A DNA stretch of 64,000 nucleotides from Enterococcus canis NBRC 100695 (GCF_001544375.1 NZ_BCQJ01000005.1:62001-126000); one strand, 5' to 3'; shown: positions 17,480 through 26,427, counted from the first letter of the stretch. The notes: generated by a model not told the origin, from the letters alone. Translations and numbers: made by a program.

Positions 17480-19564
17480 ATGGCCAGAGAATTTTCGCTA
17501 GAAAAAACTCGTAATATCGGTATCATGGCTCACGTCGACGCTGGTAAAACAACGACGACTGAACGTATCCTTTATTATACAGGGAAAATCCATAAAATCG
17601 GTGAAACCCACGAAGGCGCATCACAAATGGACTGGATGGAACAAGAACAGGAACGTGGTATTACAATCACGTCTGCTGCGACAACTGCTCAGTGGAAAGG
17701 TTACCGCGTCAACATCATTGATACACCAGGACACGTGGACTTCACAATTGAAGTACAACGTTCATTGCGTGTATTAGATGGCGCTGTTACCGTTCTTGAT
17801 GCTCAATCTGGAGTTGAACCACAAACTGAAACCGTTTGGCGCCAAGCGACAGAATACCGCGTACCACGTGTTGTATTCTGTAACAAGATGGACAAAATCG
17901 GTGCAGACTTCTTGTACTCAGTTTCTACCTTACACGATCGTTTGGGAGCGAATGCTCATCCAATCCAATTACCAATTGGTTCAGAAGAAGACTTCAGCGG
18001 AATCATTGACCTTGTGACAATGAAAGCTGAAATCTACACAAATGATTTAGGAACAGAAATTTTAGAAACTGAAATTCCTGAAGAATATTTAGAACAAGCA
18101 CAAGAATGGCGCGAAAAATTAGTGGAAGCAGTAGCTGAAACTGATGAAGACCTAATGATGAAATATCTAGACGGTGAAGAACTTACCGAAGCTGAATTAA
18201 AAGCTGGTATCCGTCAAGCAACAATCAACGTTGATTTCTTCCCTGTTATGGCTGGTTCAGCCTTCAAAAACAAAGGGGTTCAATTGATGTTGGATGCTGT
18301 TCTTGACTACCTACCTTCACCATTAGATGTTGAAGCAATCAAAGGGATCGATCCGAAAACTGACGAAGAAACAACTCGTCCAGCTGACGACGAAGCACCA
18401 TTTGCTTCATTAGCATTTAAAGTTATGACTGACCCATTCGTAGGTCGTTTGACTTTCTTCCGTGTTTATTCTGGTGTCTTGGAAAGTGGTTCATATGTAC
18501 TGAACGCTTCTAAAGATAAAAAAGAACGTATCGGACGTATCTTGCAAATGCACGCCAACACACGTAAAGAAATCGACCGCGTTTATTCCGGCGATATCGC
18601 TGCGGCCGTTGGTTTGAAAGATACAACAACAGGGGACACACTTTGTGCCGTTGATTCTCCAGTAATCTTAGAATCAATCGAATTCCCTGACCCAGTTATC
18701 CAAGTCGCTGTTGAACCTAAATCAAAAGCTGACCAAGATAAAATGGGTATTGCCTTGCAAAAACTTGCAGAAGAAGATCCATCATTCCGTGTTGAAACAA
18801 ACGTTGAAACTGGTGAAACAGTTATCTCAGGAATGGGCGAATTGCACTTAGACGTATTAGTGGATCGTATGCGTCGTGAATTTAAAGTTGAAGCCAATGT
18901 TGGTGCACCGCAAGTTTCTTACCGTGAAACATTCCGCGCAGCAACTCAAGCCGAAGGTAAATTCGTACGTCAGTCTGGTGGTAAAGGTCAATACGGTCAC
19001 GTATGGATCGAATTTACACCAAACGAAGAAGGTGCCGGTTTCGAATTCGAAAACGCCATCGTTGGTGGTGTGGTTCCTCGTGAATACATCCCAGCTGTTG
19101 AAAAAGGTTTAGTTGATGCAATGGAAAACGGTGTATTAGCCGGCTATCCATTAGTTGATATTAAAGCAAAACTTTACGACGGTTCTTACCATGATGTCGA
19201 TTCAAATGAAACAGCCTTCCGTGTGGCAGCTTCAATGTCATTACGTGCAGCTGCTAAAAAAGCACAACCTGCCATCTTAGAACCAATGATGAAAGTTACG
19301 ATTACTGTTCCAGAAGATTACTTAGGTGATATCATGGGTCACGTAACAGCTCGTCGTGGTCGCGTTGAAGGTATGGAAGCGCATGGTAATTCACAAATCG
19401 TTAATGCTATCGTTCCGTTAGCAGAAATGTTTGGTTATGCAACTACCTTGCGTTCAGCAACACAAGGTCGCGGTACTTTCATGATGGTATTTGACCACTA
19501 TGAAGATGTACCAAAATCTATTCAAGAAGAAATCATCAAGAAAAACGGCGGCAAAGCCGAATAA
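17480..19564 (+). CDS. fusA: Elongation factor G
   Basis: 694 residues, the usual size; GTPase driving ribosomal translocation and, with RRF, recycling. G1 AHVDAGKTT near residue 18, the switch region [10 protein letters not shown] near 60, G3 DTPGHVDF near 83 and G4 NKMD near 137 are all present. I start it at ATG 17480 ([14 protein letters not shown]), the conserved EF-G N-terminus, with GAGAGGAG upstream, rather than an upstream GTG that adds a non-conserved leader. Last gene of the str transcription unit before tuf. Confidence 0.98.
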   Translation: MAREFSLEKTRNIGIMAHVDAGKTTTTERILYYTGKIHKIGETHEGASQMDWMEQEQERGITITSAATTAQWKGYRVNIIDTPGHVDFTIEVQRSLRVLDGAVTVLDAQSGVEPQTETVWRQATEYRVPRVVFCNKMDKIGADFLYSVSTLHDRLGANAHPIQLPIGSEEDFSGIIDLVTMKAEIYTNDLGTEILETEIPEEYLEQAQEWREKLVEAVAETDEDLMMKYLDGEELTEAELKAGIRQATINVDFFPVMAGSAFKNKGVQLMLDAVLDYLPSPLDVEAIKGIDPKTDEETTRPADDEAPFASLAFKVMTDPFVGRLTFFRVYSGVLESGSYVLNASKDKKERIGRILQMHANTRKEIDRVYSGDIAAAVGLKDTTTGDTLCAVDSPVILESIEFPDPVIQVAVEPKSKADQDKMGIALQKLAEEDPSFRVETNVETGETVISGMGELHLDVLVDRMRREFKVEANVGAPQVSYRETFRAATQAEGKFVRQSGGKGQYGHVWIEFTPNEEGAGFEFENAIVGGVVPREYIPAVEKGLVDAMENGVLAGYPLVDIKAKLYDGSYHDVDSNETAFRVAASMSLRAAAKKAQPAILEPMMKVTITVPEDYLGDIMGHVTARRGRVEGMEAHGNSQIVNAIVPLAEMFGYATTLRSATQGRGTFMMVFDHYEDVPKSIQEEIIKKNGGKAE

Positions 19565-19658
19565 TCTTGTTTGAACAGAAGTCTTGGGACAGTTTTGTCA
19601 AAGGGACTATATTTTTGAAAAATTTTCGTGTACAATAGCAAACGATGATATGGGCACG

Positions 19659-19677
19659 CCGCACACCTCTTGTGCGG
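19659..19677 (+). other. hairpin in the tuf leader
   Basis: CCGCACA (19659-19665) and TGTGCGG (19671-19677) form a 7-bp stem with a 5-base loop between fusA and tuf, downstream of a possible -10 (TACAAT near 19631). No T-run follows. It may stabilise or pause the tuf transcript. Confidence 0.5.
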
Positions 19678-19726
19678 ACGTACCTATCAGATAAATTAAC
19701 TTATTTTTAGGAGGAACATTTTTAAA

Positions 19727-20914
19727 ATGGCTAAAGAAAAATTTGACCGTTCTAAACCCCACGTTAACATTGGTACTATCGGCCACGTTGACCATGGTAA
19801 AACTACTTTAACTGCTGCTATTACAACTGTATTAGCTAAAAAAGGCGGCGCGCAAGCAATGGCTTACGACCAAATCGATGGCGCTCCTGAAGAACGCGAA
19901 CGCGGAATCACTATCTCTACAGCTCACGTTGAGTACGAAACTGACGCACGTCACTACGCTCACGTTGACTGCCCAGGACACGCGGACTACGTTAAAAACA
20001 TGATCACTGGTGCTGCCCAAATGGACGGCGCGATCTTAGTAGTATCTGCTGCTGATGGCCCTATGCCACAAACTCGCGAACACATCTTGTTGTCTCGCCA
20101 AGTTGGTGTACCTTACATCGTAGTATTCTTAAACAAAGTTGACATGGTTGACGATGAAGAATTACTAGAATTAGTTGAAATGGAAGTTCGTGACCTATTA
20201 AGCGAATACGAATTCCCTGGTGACGATGTTCCTGTAATCGCTGGTTCTGCTTTGAAAGCATTAGAAGGCGACGCTTCATACGAAGAAAAAATCATGGAAT
20301 TAATGGCTGCAGTTGATGAATACATCCCAACTCCAGAACGTGATAACGACAAACCATTCATGATGCCAGTCGAAGACGTATTCTCTATCACTGGTCGTGG
20401 TACTGTTGCAACTGGTCGTGTTGAACGTGGACAAGTTCGCGTTGGGGACGAAGTTGAAGTTGTAGGTATCGCTGAAGAAACTTCAAAAACTACTGTAACT
20501 GGTGTTGAAATGTTCCGGAAATTGTTGGATTACGCTGAAGCTGGCGACAACATCGGCGCATTGTTACGTGGGGTAGCTCGTGAAGATATCCAACGTGGAC
20601 AAGTTTTATCAAAACCAGGAACAATCACTCCACATACAAAATTTAAAGCGGAAGTTTACGTTTTAACTAAAGAAGAAGGCGGACGTCACACTCCATTCTT
20701 CACTAACTACCGCCCACAATTCTATTTCCGTACAACTGACGTAACTGGTGTTGTTGAGTTACCAGAAGGTACTGAAATGGTTATGCCTGGCGACAACGTA
20801 ACTATCGACGTTGAATTGATCCACCCAATCGCTATCGAAACTGGAACGAAATTCTCAATTCGTGAAGGTGGACGTACTGTAGGTGCCGGCGTGGTTACTG
20901 AAATCACTGCTTAA
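19727..20914 (+). CDS. tuf: Elongation factor Tu
   Basis: 395 residues; GTPase that delivers aminoacyl-tRNA to the ribosome. G1 GHVDHGKTT near 19, the switch region [12 protein letters not shown] near 60, [28 protein letters not shown] split across 81-108, and NKVD near 136 are intact. AGGAGG precedes the ATG. It follows fusA after 162 bp that contain a leader hairpin, and is closed by a strong terminator, so it may be transcribed both with the str operon and alone. Confidence 0.99.
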   Translation: MAKEKFDRSKPHVNIGTIGHVDHGKTTLTAAITTVLAKKGGAQAMAYDQIDGAPEERERGITISTAHVEYETDARHYAHVDCPGHADYVKNMITGAAQMDGAILVVSAADGPMPQTREHILLSRQVGVPYIVVFLNKVDMVDDEELLELVEMEVRDLLSEYEFPGDDVPVIAGSALKALEGDASYEEKIMELMAAVDEYIPTPERDNDKPFMMPVEDVFSITGRGTVATGRVERGQVRVGDEVEVVGIAEETSKTTVTGVEMFRKLLDYAEAGDNIGALLRGVAREDIQRGQVLSKPGTITPHTKFKAEVYVLTKEEGGRHTPFFTNYRPQFYFRTTDVTGVVELPEGTEMVMPGDNVTIDVELIHPIAIETGTKFSIREGGRTVGAGVVTEITA

Positions 20915-20948
20915 TCCTGTTTAAAATTTGTAATTTATGTTCGGACGC

Positions 20949-20982
20949 AAGAGAACTATCCTCGGATAGTTCTCTTTTTTTT
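20949..20982 (+). terminator. terminator of tuf
   Basis: AAGAGAACTATCC pairs with its complement around a 2-base loop, ending near 20976, followed by a T-run. Confidence 0.93.
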
Positions 20983-21033
20983 CTTGCCTTCAAGCACGGC
21001 TTTCGCTAAAGTAGAAAAAAGGAGTTGAACTTG

Positions 21034-21603
21034 ATGGAATTATTATTAGATCGTCAATTGATCCTGGCAGAGAATGCCATTATGGAAACCCCAAGACTAA
21101 CCTTGCGTCCAGTAACGTTAGCTGATGCGGAAGATATGTATGACTATGCGCATGACCGTGAAGCGATGCAATTTGTCTTTGAACCACATCAAACGCTGGA
21201 AGACACTAAACGTAATATTGCCAACTACTTCTTAAGCAGTCCTTTAGGGAAATTTGGGATTGAATTGAAAGAAAGTGGTCATTTAATCGGCAGTATTGAT
21301 TTGAACTTGCAAGAGGCCCATGAGAATGGCGTCTCAGGCTACGTGCTGCATCCAGATTACTGGGGACAGGGAATCGTAGCCGAAGCCGGTGAAGCGCTTT
21401 TAGCATTGGCTTTTGACAAATTACGGCTGATCCGTGTTAGTGCGGTTCATGATGTCTTGAATCCTAATTCTGGGAAAGTCATGACGAAACTCGGTATGAC
21501 TTTTGAGGGACGTTTGCCCAATGCGCGTAAATGGAAAGGCAAGGTCGTGACAGATCAACAATATGGCATCACCAAAGAGATGTGGGAGGCAGGACATGTT
21601 TAA
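21034..21603 (+). CDS. GNAT-family N-acetyltransferase (RimJ/RimL-like)
   Basis: 189 residues of the Acetyltransf_3 group: METPRLTLRPVTLADAEDMYDYA near 17-39 is the typical N-terminal signature, and HPDYWGQGIVAEAG near 107-120 is the acetyl-CoA-binding motif A. NPNSGKVMTKLGMTFEG near 145-161 is motif B. AAAGGAG precedes ATG 21034. Its stop overlaps the next gene's start. The acetyl acceptor is unknown; the group includes ribosomal-protein and antibiotic acetyltransferases. Confidence 0.9.
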   Translation: MELLLDRQLILAENAIMETPRLTLRPVTLADAEDMYDYAHDREAMQFVFEPHQTLEDTKRNIANYFLSSPLGKFGIELKESGHLIGSIDLNLQEAHENGVSGYVLHPDYWGQGIVAEAGEALLALAFDKLRLIRVSAVHDVLNPNSGKVMTKLGMTFEGRLPNARKWKGKVVTDQQYGITKEMWEAGHV

Positions 21604-22204
21604 AGTTCAAGATTTTGACATTTTTACAATTGCCGGGCTGGAGGAACGAATGGCGCTGATTCGGCAAGAGATTCAACCAACATTTCAAAAAGTAGATGAA
21701 GAACTAGCAACAGTCTTAGCAGAGGCGTTAGAGGAGCCGCTCTATATCCATATCGCCCAGCACCGTCGCCGGACAGTTTATCCACCGGAAAGTACTTGGT
21801 CCGCCATTAGTCCTCATAAACGGGGTTATAAGATGGCGCCTCATTTTCAAGTGGGTATTTGGCCAGATTTTGTCTTTCTTTACCTGTCTTATATTGACAA
21901 TCCTAAGGGCGAGCAAGAAATGGCCGACCGCCTCTTGGCACAACCAGAACTTTTTGCTACACTACCAAAGGATACGGTAATTGCATTAGACCATACCAAA
22001 CCAGCTTATCAACGGCTGGAGGAAGCAGATCTGCCTAAAGCTTTGACCCGTCTTCGGGATGTTAAAAAGGGCGAATTCCAGATTGGTCGGGTAATTCCTC
22101 GTCATGATGTGTTGTGGCAAGACGAGCATTTAACCACTTATATGCAAGAAACGTTCTTATCACTGGTGCCTATTTATCAGGCAAGTTTAGGAGAAGATAA
22201 ATGA
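21596..22204 (+). CDS. DUF1054 (UPF0637, YktB-like) protein
   Basis: 202 residues matching the DUF1054 family in length and pattern: MFKVQDFDIFTIAGLEERM at the N-terminus, HIAQHRRRTVYPPESTWSAI near 58-77, and APHFQVGIWPDFVFLYLSY near 83-101. Function is not established. It overlaps the acetyltransferase by 8 bp and the following DUF2829 gene by 4 bp (ATGA), so the cluster is translationally coupled. No membrane segment or signal is seen. Confidence 0.88.
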   Translation: MFKVQDFDIFTIAGLEERMALIRQEIQPTFQKVDEELATVLAEALEEPLYIHIAQHRRRTVYPPESTWSAISPHKRGYKMAPHFQVGIWPDFVFLYLSYIDNPKGEQEMADRLLAQPELFATLPKDTVIALDHTKPAYQRLEEADLPKALTRLRDVKKGEFQIGRVIPRHDVLWQDEHLTTYMQETFLSLVPIYQASLGEDK

Positions 22205-22425
22205 CTTTTGAAGCAATTTTACCGCAATTAAAACAAGGTGCAAAAATCATTCGTTCAGGCTGGAGTGGCGTGGAATTGTATGTAACGCTAGTTGCCAACG
22301 AAACGTATGACGGGGCACCTGTGACCCCTTATTTCTTGATTAAGACCGCTGATGAAGGATTTTCCAGTTTTGCGCCAACTGTTTGTGACATCTTAGCGGA
22401 AGATTGGCAAATTGTAGCCGAATGA
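22201..22425 (+). CDS. DUF2829 protein (Tad2-like fold family)
   Basis: 74 residues. MTFEAILPQLKQGAKIIRSGW followed by the typical PYFLIKTADEGFSSFAPTVCDILAEDW ending is the DUF2829 pattern as I know it (the sequence is split by variable residues in between). Phage members of this family include Tad2, which sequesters the cyclic signal of the Thoeris defence; many other members are uncharacterised. Here it is chromosomal, in a coupled operon between DUF1054 and an SDR gene, with no phage genes nearby. Whether it binds a nucleotide signal is not known. Confidence 0.82.
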   Translation: MTFEAILPQLKQGAKIIRSGWSGVELYVTLVANETYDGAPVTPYFLIKTADEGFSSFAPTVCDILAEDWQIVAE

Positions 22426-23156
22426 AGCAAGTCGTTTTCATTACTGGCGCTGCCTCAGGGATCGGAGCTGCGCAAGCCCGCGCCTTTTTAGCGGCCGACG
22501 CCTATGTTTTTGGGCTAGATCAGCAAAAAGAACCCTTATTGGAGTTGCGGGAAACCTATCCCAATCAATTTGCTTTCGCAATTGGCGATGTGCGGGATGA
22601 GAATGTCCTGCAACTAGCTGTCCACCATTGTCACGATGTTTTTGGCAAAGTAAATGTCTTATTAAATACGGCAGGCGTATTAGATGACTATCGGCCGTTA
22701 GGCGACACAACGGCAGAAGAGTGGCGGCGTATTATGGATACCAACTTAAATAGTTTGTTTTACTTAACGAAATTACTGCTACCAGAACTATTGGCGCAAA
22801 AAGGTACTGTCATCAATATGGCGTCAATTGCGGGGTTGGTAGCCGGTGGCGGTGGCATCGCCTATACCACCAGCAAGCATGCCATTGTCGGCTTTACTAA
22901 ACAATTAGCATTGGATTATGCTAAGGATGGCTTACGAGTCAATGCGATTGCGCCAGGGGCGATTGAAACACCGATGAATCAAGCGGATTTTGCAGGAGAT
23001 GGTGCTATGGCTCGTTGGGTAGCGGAGGAAACACCGGTGAAACGCTGGGGCACAGCGACAGAAGTAGCTGAGTTGACGCTCTTTTTAGCTAGTGAGCAAG
23101 CACGTTATATGCAAGGTAATATCATCCCTATCGATGGGGGCTGGCTTTTAAAATAA
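22422..23156 (+). CDS. Short-chain dehydrogenase/reductase
   Basis: 244 residues, classical SDR. TGAASGIG near 8-15 is the NAD(P)-binding motif, the catalytic Ser lies in MASIAGLV near 133, and YTTSKHA near 147-153 provides Tyr and Lys. IDGGWLLK at the C-terminus is typical. The ATG overlaps the DUF2829 stop (ATGA). The family includes 3-oxoacyl-ACP reductases and many sugar or alcohol dehydrogenases; the substrate here cannot be assigned. In other enterococci it would be annotated simply as SDR. Confidence 0.92.
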   Translation: MKQVVFITGAASGIGAAQARAFLAADAYVFGLDQQKEPLLELRETYPNQFAFAIGDVRDENVLQLAVHHCHDVFGKVNVLLNTAGVLDDYRPLGDTTAEEWRRIMDTNLNSLFYLTKLLLPELLAQKGTVINMASIAGLVAGGGGIAYTTSKHAIVGFTKQLALDYAKDGLRVNAIAPGAIETPMNQADFAGDGAMARWVAEETPVKRWGTATEVAELTLFLASEQARYMQGNIIPIDGGWLLK

Positions 23157-23191
23157 GCTTGAATTTTTAACAAAATCCAGTAAACTGAATA

Positions 23192-23282
23192 ATAGCGCAT
23201 GCGCACTACGGCACTTCAGTTGGAGCTAAAACTCCCTTCCTTTGGCCGTAGTTATTAACAAGGTGAACCTTGTAAAGGAGAA
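23192..23282 (+). ncRNA. preQ1-II-type riboswitch upstream of queT
   Basis: The layout matches the preQ1-II class as known from streptococcal queT leaders. P2 is ACTACGG (23205-23211) with CCGTAGT (23246-23252). A P4-like stem CAAGG (23259-23263) with CCTTG (23268-23272) follows. The SD sequence AAAGGAG (23274-23280) can pair with CTTCCTTT in the P2 loop, giving the pseudoknot that would block translation. A short GC-rich stem at about 23198-23204 lies upstream. The P2 loop has an extra GGAG/CTCC hairpin. It precedes the expected target gene, which raises confidence. Confidence 0.8.
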
Positions 23283-23288
23283 TGACAA

Positions 23289-23795
23289 ATGAATAATCAA
23301 GAAACTACCACCAGTCGTTGGACAACCTCGGACACTGCTAAAATGGCAGTGGTAACAGGACTTTATGTGACGCTCACATTAGTCTTATCCGTTATCAGTT
23401 TTGGGGCTATCCAGATTCGCTTAGCAGAAATGTTCAATTATTTGCCCTTGTTCCATAAACGCTATCTAGTAGCAGTGACTTTAGGGGTCGCGATTGCCAA
23501 TCTGGCTTCGCCACTAGGGATGATAGACGTGATTTTTGGAAGTACAGCTACACTGGCAGTATTGCTTTTTAACCAGTTCATTACCCGTAAAATGAAACGG
23601 CTGAAAAATAAAATGGTGGTGACCGCCATCACGTTTGCCTTTTCAATGTTTACAGTGGCAGGTCAGCTAACCTTTTTGTACCAAGTCCCTTTTTGGAGTA
23701 ATTGGTTGGTGATTGGCTTAGGGGAATTACTTTCCATGGTAGTTGGCGGGATGCTTATCTATGGTGTCAGTCGCCGAATTGATCTAACAAAATAA
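23289..23795 (+). CDS. queT: Queuosine precursor ECF transporter S component QueT
   Basis: 168 residues, five to six hydrophobic helices, QueT/COG4708 family. The segment AVVTGLYVTLTLVLS near 19-33 and the conserved GAIQIRLAEMFNYLPLF near 44-60 are typical. As an energy-coupling-factor S component it would capture a queuosine precursor (preQ1/preQ0) and use the shared EcfAA'T module encoded elsewhere. The predicted preQ1-II riboswitch in its leader would repress translation when the precursor is plentiful. AAGGAG precedes the ATG. Confidence 0.93.
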   Translation: MNNQETTTSRWTTSDTAKMAVVTGLYVTLTLVLSVISFGAIQIRLAEMFNYLPLFHKRYLVAVTLGVAIANLASPLGMIDVIFGSTATLAVLLFNQFITRKMKRLKNKMVVTAITFAFSMFTVAGQLTFLYQVPFWSNWLVIGLGELLSMVVGGMLIYGVSRRIDLTK

Positions 23796-23830
23796 ACAGG
23801 TCGCCAAGGAATTGGCTGACCTGATAAAGA

Positions 23831-23869
23831 AAAAACTCGATTCCACTCTTGAAGTGGAATCGAGTTTTT
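23831..23869. terminator. bidirectional terminator between queT and bioY
   Basis: AAAAACTCGATTCCACT pairs perfectly with its complement around CTTGA, with A- and T-runs at the ends. A second weaker hairpin (23797-23823) lies just before it. Confidence 0.95.
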
Positions 23870-23892
23870 CGTATGCAAGGAAATAGAACAGC

Positions 23893-24432
23893 TTAGTTGA
23901 CGGCAAAGCGGACTAAGCGTTGACGAATCAGAATACCGAGGTAAGCAGCAGCGATTGCTTTAATGACCCCTGGTAGGATGAAAGGAATGAAGCCGCCACT
24001 CATGGCGCCGGCCCAAGTCAGATCAGCTGCGACTTTCAGCCAAATGGTGCCAAAGAAAAGTGTGACGATAGCCCCAACTAAATTGGCAACGATGGCCCAA
24101 GTATAGGTGAAGCCTCGTTTTTCCAAAATGGCGCCAGTCAGTAAGCCGTTAAAAATAAAACCTACTAAATAGCCGCCAGTCGGACCTGCTAGAACAGAGA
24201 AGCCTGCTGACATACCGGCAAAAACGGGGACGCCAATCAAACCTAACAATAGATAAATCAAAATGGCGTAGGTGCCGTTTTTCTTGCCTAACAGAGTAAC
24301 CGCTAAACCAATAGCGAAAGTTTGACCCGTTAAGGGCACTAGTGTTAGCGGCAAGGTTAATTGCGATAGAATCCCAATGACGACGGCAAAGGTTGCAGCT
24401 AGAATTTGTTGTCTTAGAGTAATCTTCATCAT
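23893..24432 (-). CDS. bioY: Biotin ECF transporter S component BioY
   Basis: 179 residues with six helices. The BioY family motif region GLIGVPVFAGMSAGFSVLAG followed by PTGGYLVGFI lies near 66-95. It takes up biotin, alone or with the shared ECF energising module. The start is the first of two adjacent ATG codons, after AAGAAAGGAA; longer in-frame versions run through the promoter. A perfect BirA-type operator lies between promoter and gene, so transcription is likely shut off by biotin-loaded BirA. Confidence 0.95.
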   Translation of the reverse strand: MMKITLRQQILAATFAVVIGILSQLTLPLTLVPLTGQTFAIGLAVTLLGKKNGTYAILIYLLLGLIGVPVFAGMSAGFSVLAGPTGGYLVGFIFNGLLTGAILEKRGFTYTWAIVANLVGAIVTLFFGTIWLKVAADLTWAGAMSGGFIPFILPGVIKAIAAAYLGILIRQRLVRFAVN

Positions 24433-24452
24433 GAACGATAATTCCTTTCTTG

Positions 24453-24515
24453 TTACGTTAACTAAATAATTTATTTGGTTAACGTAATCATAAAAGAAAA
24501 AGTTGCATTTGTAAA
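24453..24515 (-). promoter_or_regulatory. bioY promoter and BirA operator
   Basis: On the minus strand TTTACA (24510-24515), 17 bp, TATGAT (24487-24492). Immediately downstream lies TTACGTTAAC (24453-24462), 15 bp, GTTAACGTAA (24478-24487), a perfect inverted repeat with the GTTAAC cores and spacing expected of a BirA box. It overlaps the transcription start. Confidence 0.88.
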
Positions 24516-24520
24516 GCACA

Positions 24521-24548
24521 AAAAAACTGCCCAGAAAACTGGGCAGTT
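24521..24548 (-). terminator. terminator of rpsD
   Basis: AACTGCCCAG, loop of four, CTGGGCAGTT, with a T-run on the minus strand. It also lies just upstream of the bioY promoter and insulates it. Confidence 0.93.
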
Positions 24549-24561
24549 GCAAGACCAAAAA

Positions 24562-25173
24562 TTATAGTTTTTGGTTGTAGTATTCAACGACTAATGCTTC
24601 ATCAATGTCTGGATACATTTCGTCGCGTTCAGGTAAGCGAGTTAAGCTTCCTTCTAATTTTTCAGTATCAAAGCTTACGAATGCTGGACGTCCAACAACA
24701 GCTTCAACTGCTTCTTTTACAGTAACGATACTTTGAGATTTTTCACGAACAGCGATCACTTGACCAACTTCAACGTGGTAAGAAGGGATGTCAACGCGTT
24801 TGCCATCAACTAAGATATGACCGTGGTTTACTAATTGACGTGCTTGACGACGAGTAGTCGCTAAACCAAGACGATAAACAACATTGTCTAAACGTTGTTC
24901 TAGTAAGATCATGAAGTTGATACCGTGTTTTCCTTCTTTGATTTTGCTTGCTTTTACGAATAAGTTACGGAATTGACGTTCGTTCATGCCGTACATATGA
25001 CGTAGTTTTTGTTTTTCAGCTAATTGTTGTCCGTATTCAGTCAATTTACCGCGGCTGTTAGGACCGTGTTGACCTGGTGCGTAAGGACGACGTGCTAATT
25101 CTTTTCCTGTGCCTGATAAAGAAATACCAAGACGACGGGAAATTTTCCAAGATGGGCCAGTATAACGTGACAT
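24562..25173 (-). CDS. rpsD: 30S ribosomal protein S4
   Basis: 203 residues, normal S4 length. [21 protein letters not shown] is the N-terminal rRNA-binding part; the S4 RNA-binding domain lies near 93-155 ([30 protein letters not shown], split by conserved turns). TGGAGGAA precedes the ATG. Monocistronic, with its own promoter and a leader of about 175 nt, as expected for autogenous control by S4 in Firmicutes. Confidence 0.98.
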   Translation of the reverse strand: MSRYTGPSWKISRRLGISLSGTGKELARRPYAPGQHGPNSRGKLTEYGQQLAEKQKLRHMYGMNERQFRNLFVKASKIKEGKHGINFMILLEQRLDNVVYRLGLATTRRQARQLVNHGHILVDGKRVDIPSYHVEVGQVIAVREKSQSIVTVKEAVEAVVGRPAFVSFDTEKLEGSLTRLPERDEMYPDIDEALVVEYYNQKL

Positions 25174-25347
25174 TGAAAATTCCTCCAATAAAATAAGTTT
25201 TTGGAGTAAAATAATCCGTTGAAAAATTCATAATCGTACAGTTTGTTCTTCAATCTTCACCTTTGCAGCCGCGGTTACACAATTGAACCCGATGCGGGGC
25301 AACAAACTGGGGACGAGTTACTATCCTTCTGCTGCATTATTTTACAC
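25174..25347 (-). ncRNA. rpsD leader, probable S4 autoregulatory structure
   Basis: A GC-rich leader between the promoter and rpsD. On the minus strand GCAGC (25331-25335) can close a long domain with GCTGC (25265-25269). Rfam describes an S4 leader in Firmicutes; placement and size fit, but I could not verify the full consensus. Confidence 0.55.
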
Positions 25348-25358
25348 AAAGGATAGTA
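25319..25358. repeat. perfect 10-bp inverted repeat over the rpsD promoter
   Basis: TACTATCCTT at 25319-25328 and AAGGATAGTA at 25349-25358, spacer 20 bp. One arm overlaps the -10 element and the expected start point, so most of that arm is not transcribed. This favours a DNA-level site over an RNA hairpin. Confidence 0.6.
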
Positions 25359-25383
25359 TACCGAGAATTAATGGAAACGTCAA
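25355..25383 (-). promoter_or_regulatory. rpsD promoter
   Basis: TTGACG (25378-25383), 17 bp, TATACT (25355-25360) on the minus strand. Confidence 0.85.
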
Positions 25384-25457
25384 GGTTTTCCAACCTTTTT
25401 TCCATGACAGAAACCTCATTGAATTTTCAGAAAACGGGTGGAATTTACAAAAATAGC

Positions 25458-25486
25458 TAGACAAATAATGATTTCCTCTTTAAAAT
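25458..25486 (+). promoter_or_regulatory. promoter of FNT channel 2
   Basis: TAGACA (25458-25463), 17 bp, TAAAAT (25481-25486), 37 bp before the start codon. Confidence 0.65.
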
Positions 25487-25523
25487 ATAGACGAACTTAT
25501 TTTACTTGATAAAGGAGAAAAGA

Positions 25524-26321
25524 ATGAAAGCTGTATCCCCCTTATTGGAGAAGATCGATAACTCAATCGATAAGAAAGTTGATTTATTTTACACGAGTCC
25601 GGTTCGTTATATGGTACGTGCCGTCTTTGCTTGTCTCTTTCTGACGCTAGGAACTGCCGTAGCCTTTTCAATTGCTATGAAAGGTGAAGACATGGTCCAT
25701 GGTCTTGGTAAAATTTTGTATTCATTTATGTTTAGCTGGTCATTAGTTATGATCATTTATATGAATGCGGAGTTGGGTACCTCAAACATGATGTATATGA
25801 CCATTGGCGTTTTCCGAAAAAAAGTCAGTGTTTCTCTAGGCCTGAAGATTTTATTCACTTGTATCTTGTTTAACTTGATTGGTGGCGTGTTCTTTGCCTT
25901 TTTGGTTTCAAAAACGTTACCGTTCCAAGATTTGCCAGTCGATTCTTATTTATTTACCGGTGTGGCTTCTAAGTTAGAAAAAAGCTCACTACAAATTTTT
26001 GTAGAGGCAATTTTTGCGAATATCGTGGTAAATACGGCTGTGGTTGCCAGCATGCGCATGAAAGATGATGCCGGTAAAGTCTGGTCTATTATTTTCATTA
26101 TCTTTATTTTTGCCTTCTTAGGTTTTGAGCACGTGATTGCTAACTTCCCAGCTTTCTCATTAGCATACTTTGCTTCTGGTGGTACGTTAGCTGCGATGAC
26201 GGCAGGAAACGTTGCCCATAATCTGATTCTGGCTCTATTAGGAAACTTTGTCGGTGGTGGCTTAGTAATTGGCTTAGGCTATGCTTGGCTTAATGCTGCG
26301 GACACGACTTACTTGGATTAA
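25524..26321 (+). CDS. Formate/nitrite transporter (FNT) family channel 2
   Basis: 265 residues, six helices. FNT features are NAELGTSNMMYMTIGVF near 86-102, ANIVVNTAVVASMRMKDDAGK near 172-192 and the pore histidine in GFEHVIANF near 210-218. It differs clearly from the FNT protein at 14678, which has a shorter N-terminus and a different filter sequence (CNWFVGLALW), so the two are ancient paralogues, not a recent duplication. AAAGGAG precedes the ATG. It is monocistronic between its own promoter and a terminator. Formate, nitrite or another small anion may be the substrate. Confidence 0.88.
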   Translation: MKAVSPLLEKIDNSIDKKVDLFYTSPVRYMVRAVFACLFLTLGTAVAFSIAMKGEDMVHGLGKILYSFMFSWSLVMIIYMNAELGTSNMMYMTIGVFRKKVSVSLGLKILFTCILFNLIGGVFFAFLVSKTLPFQDLPVDSYLFTGVASKLEKSSLQIFVEAIFANIVVNTAVVASMRMKDDAGKVWSIIFIIFIFAFLGFEHVIANFPAFSLAYFASGGTLAAMTAGNVAHNLILALLGNFVGGGLVIGLGYAWLNAADTTYLD

Positions 26322-26324
26322 GCT

Positions 26325-26360
26325 GAAAGCATCAAAAACGAGTTTGTTTTTGGTGCTTTC
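26325..26360 (+). terminator. terminator of FNT channel 2
   Basis: GAAAGCATCAAAAAC pairs with GTTTTTGGTGCTTTC (one G-U pair), followed by TTCTTG. Only a weak T-run follows. Confidence 0.7.
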
Positions 26361-26427
26361 TTCTTGTTTCTATCCATGTTAGACTAACGAAGAACGCTTA
26401 GACAACTGCGCTTATATTGAAAATGAG

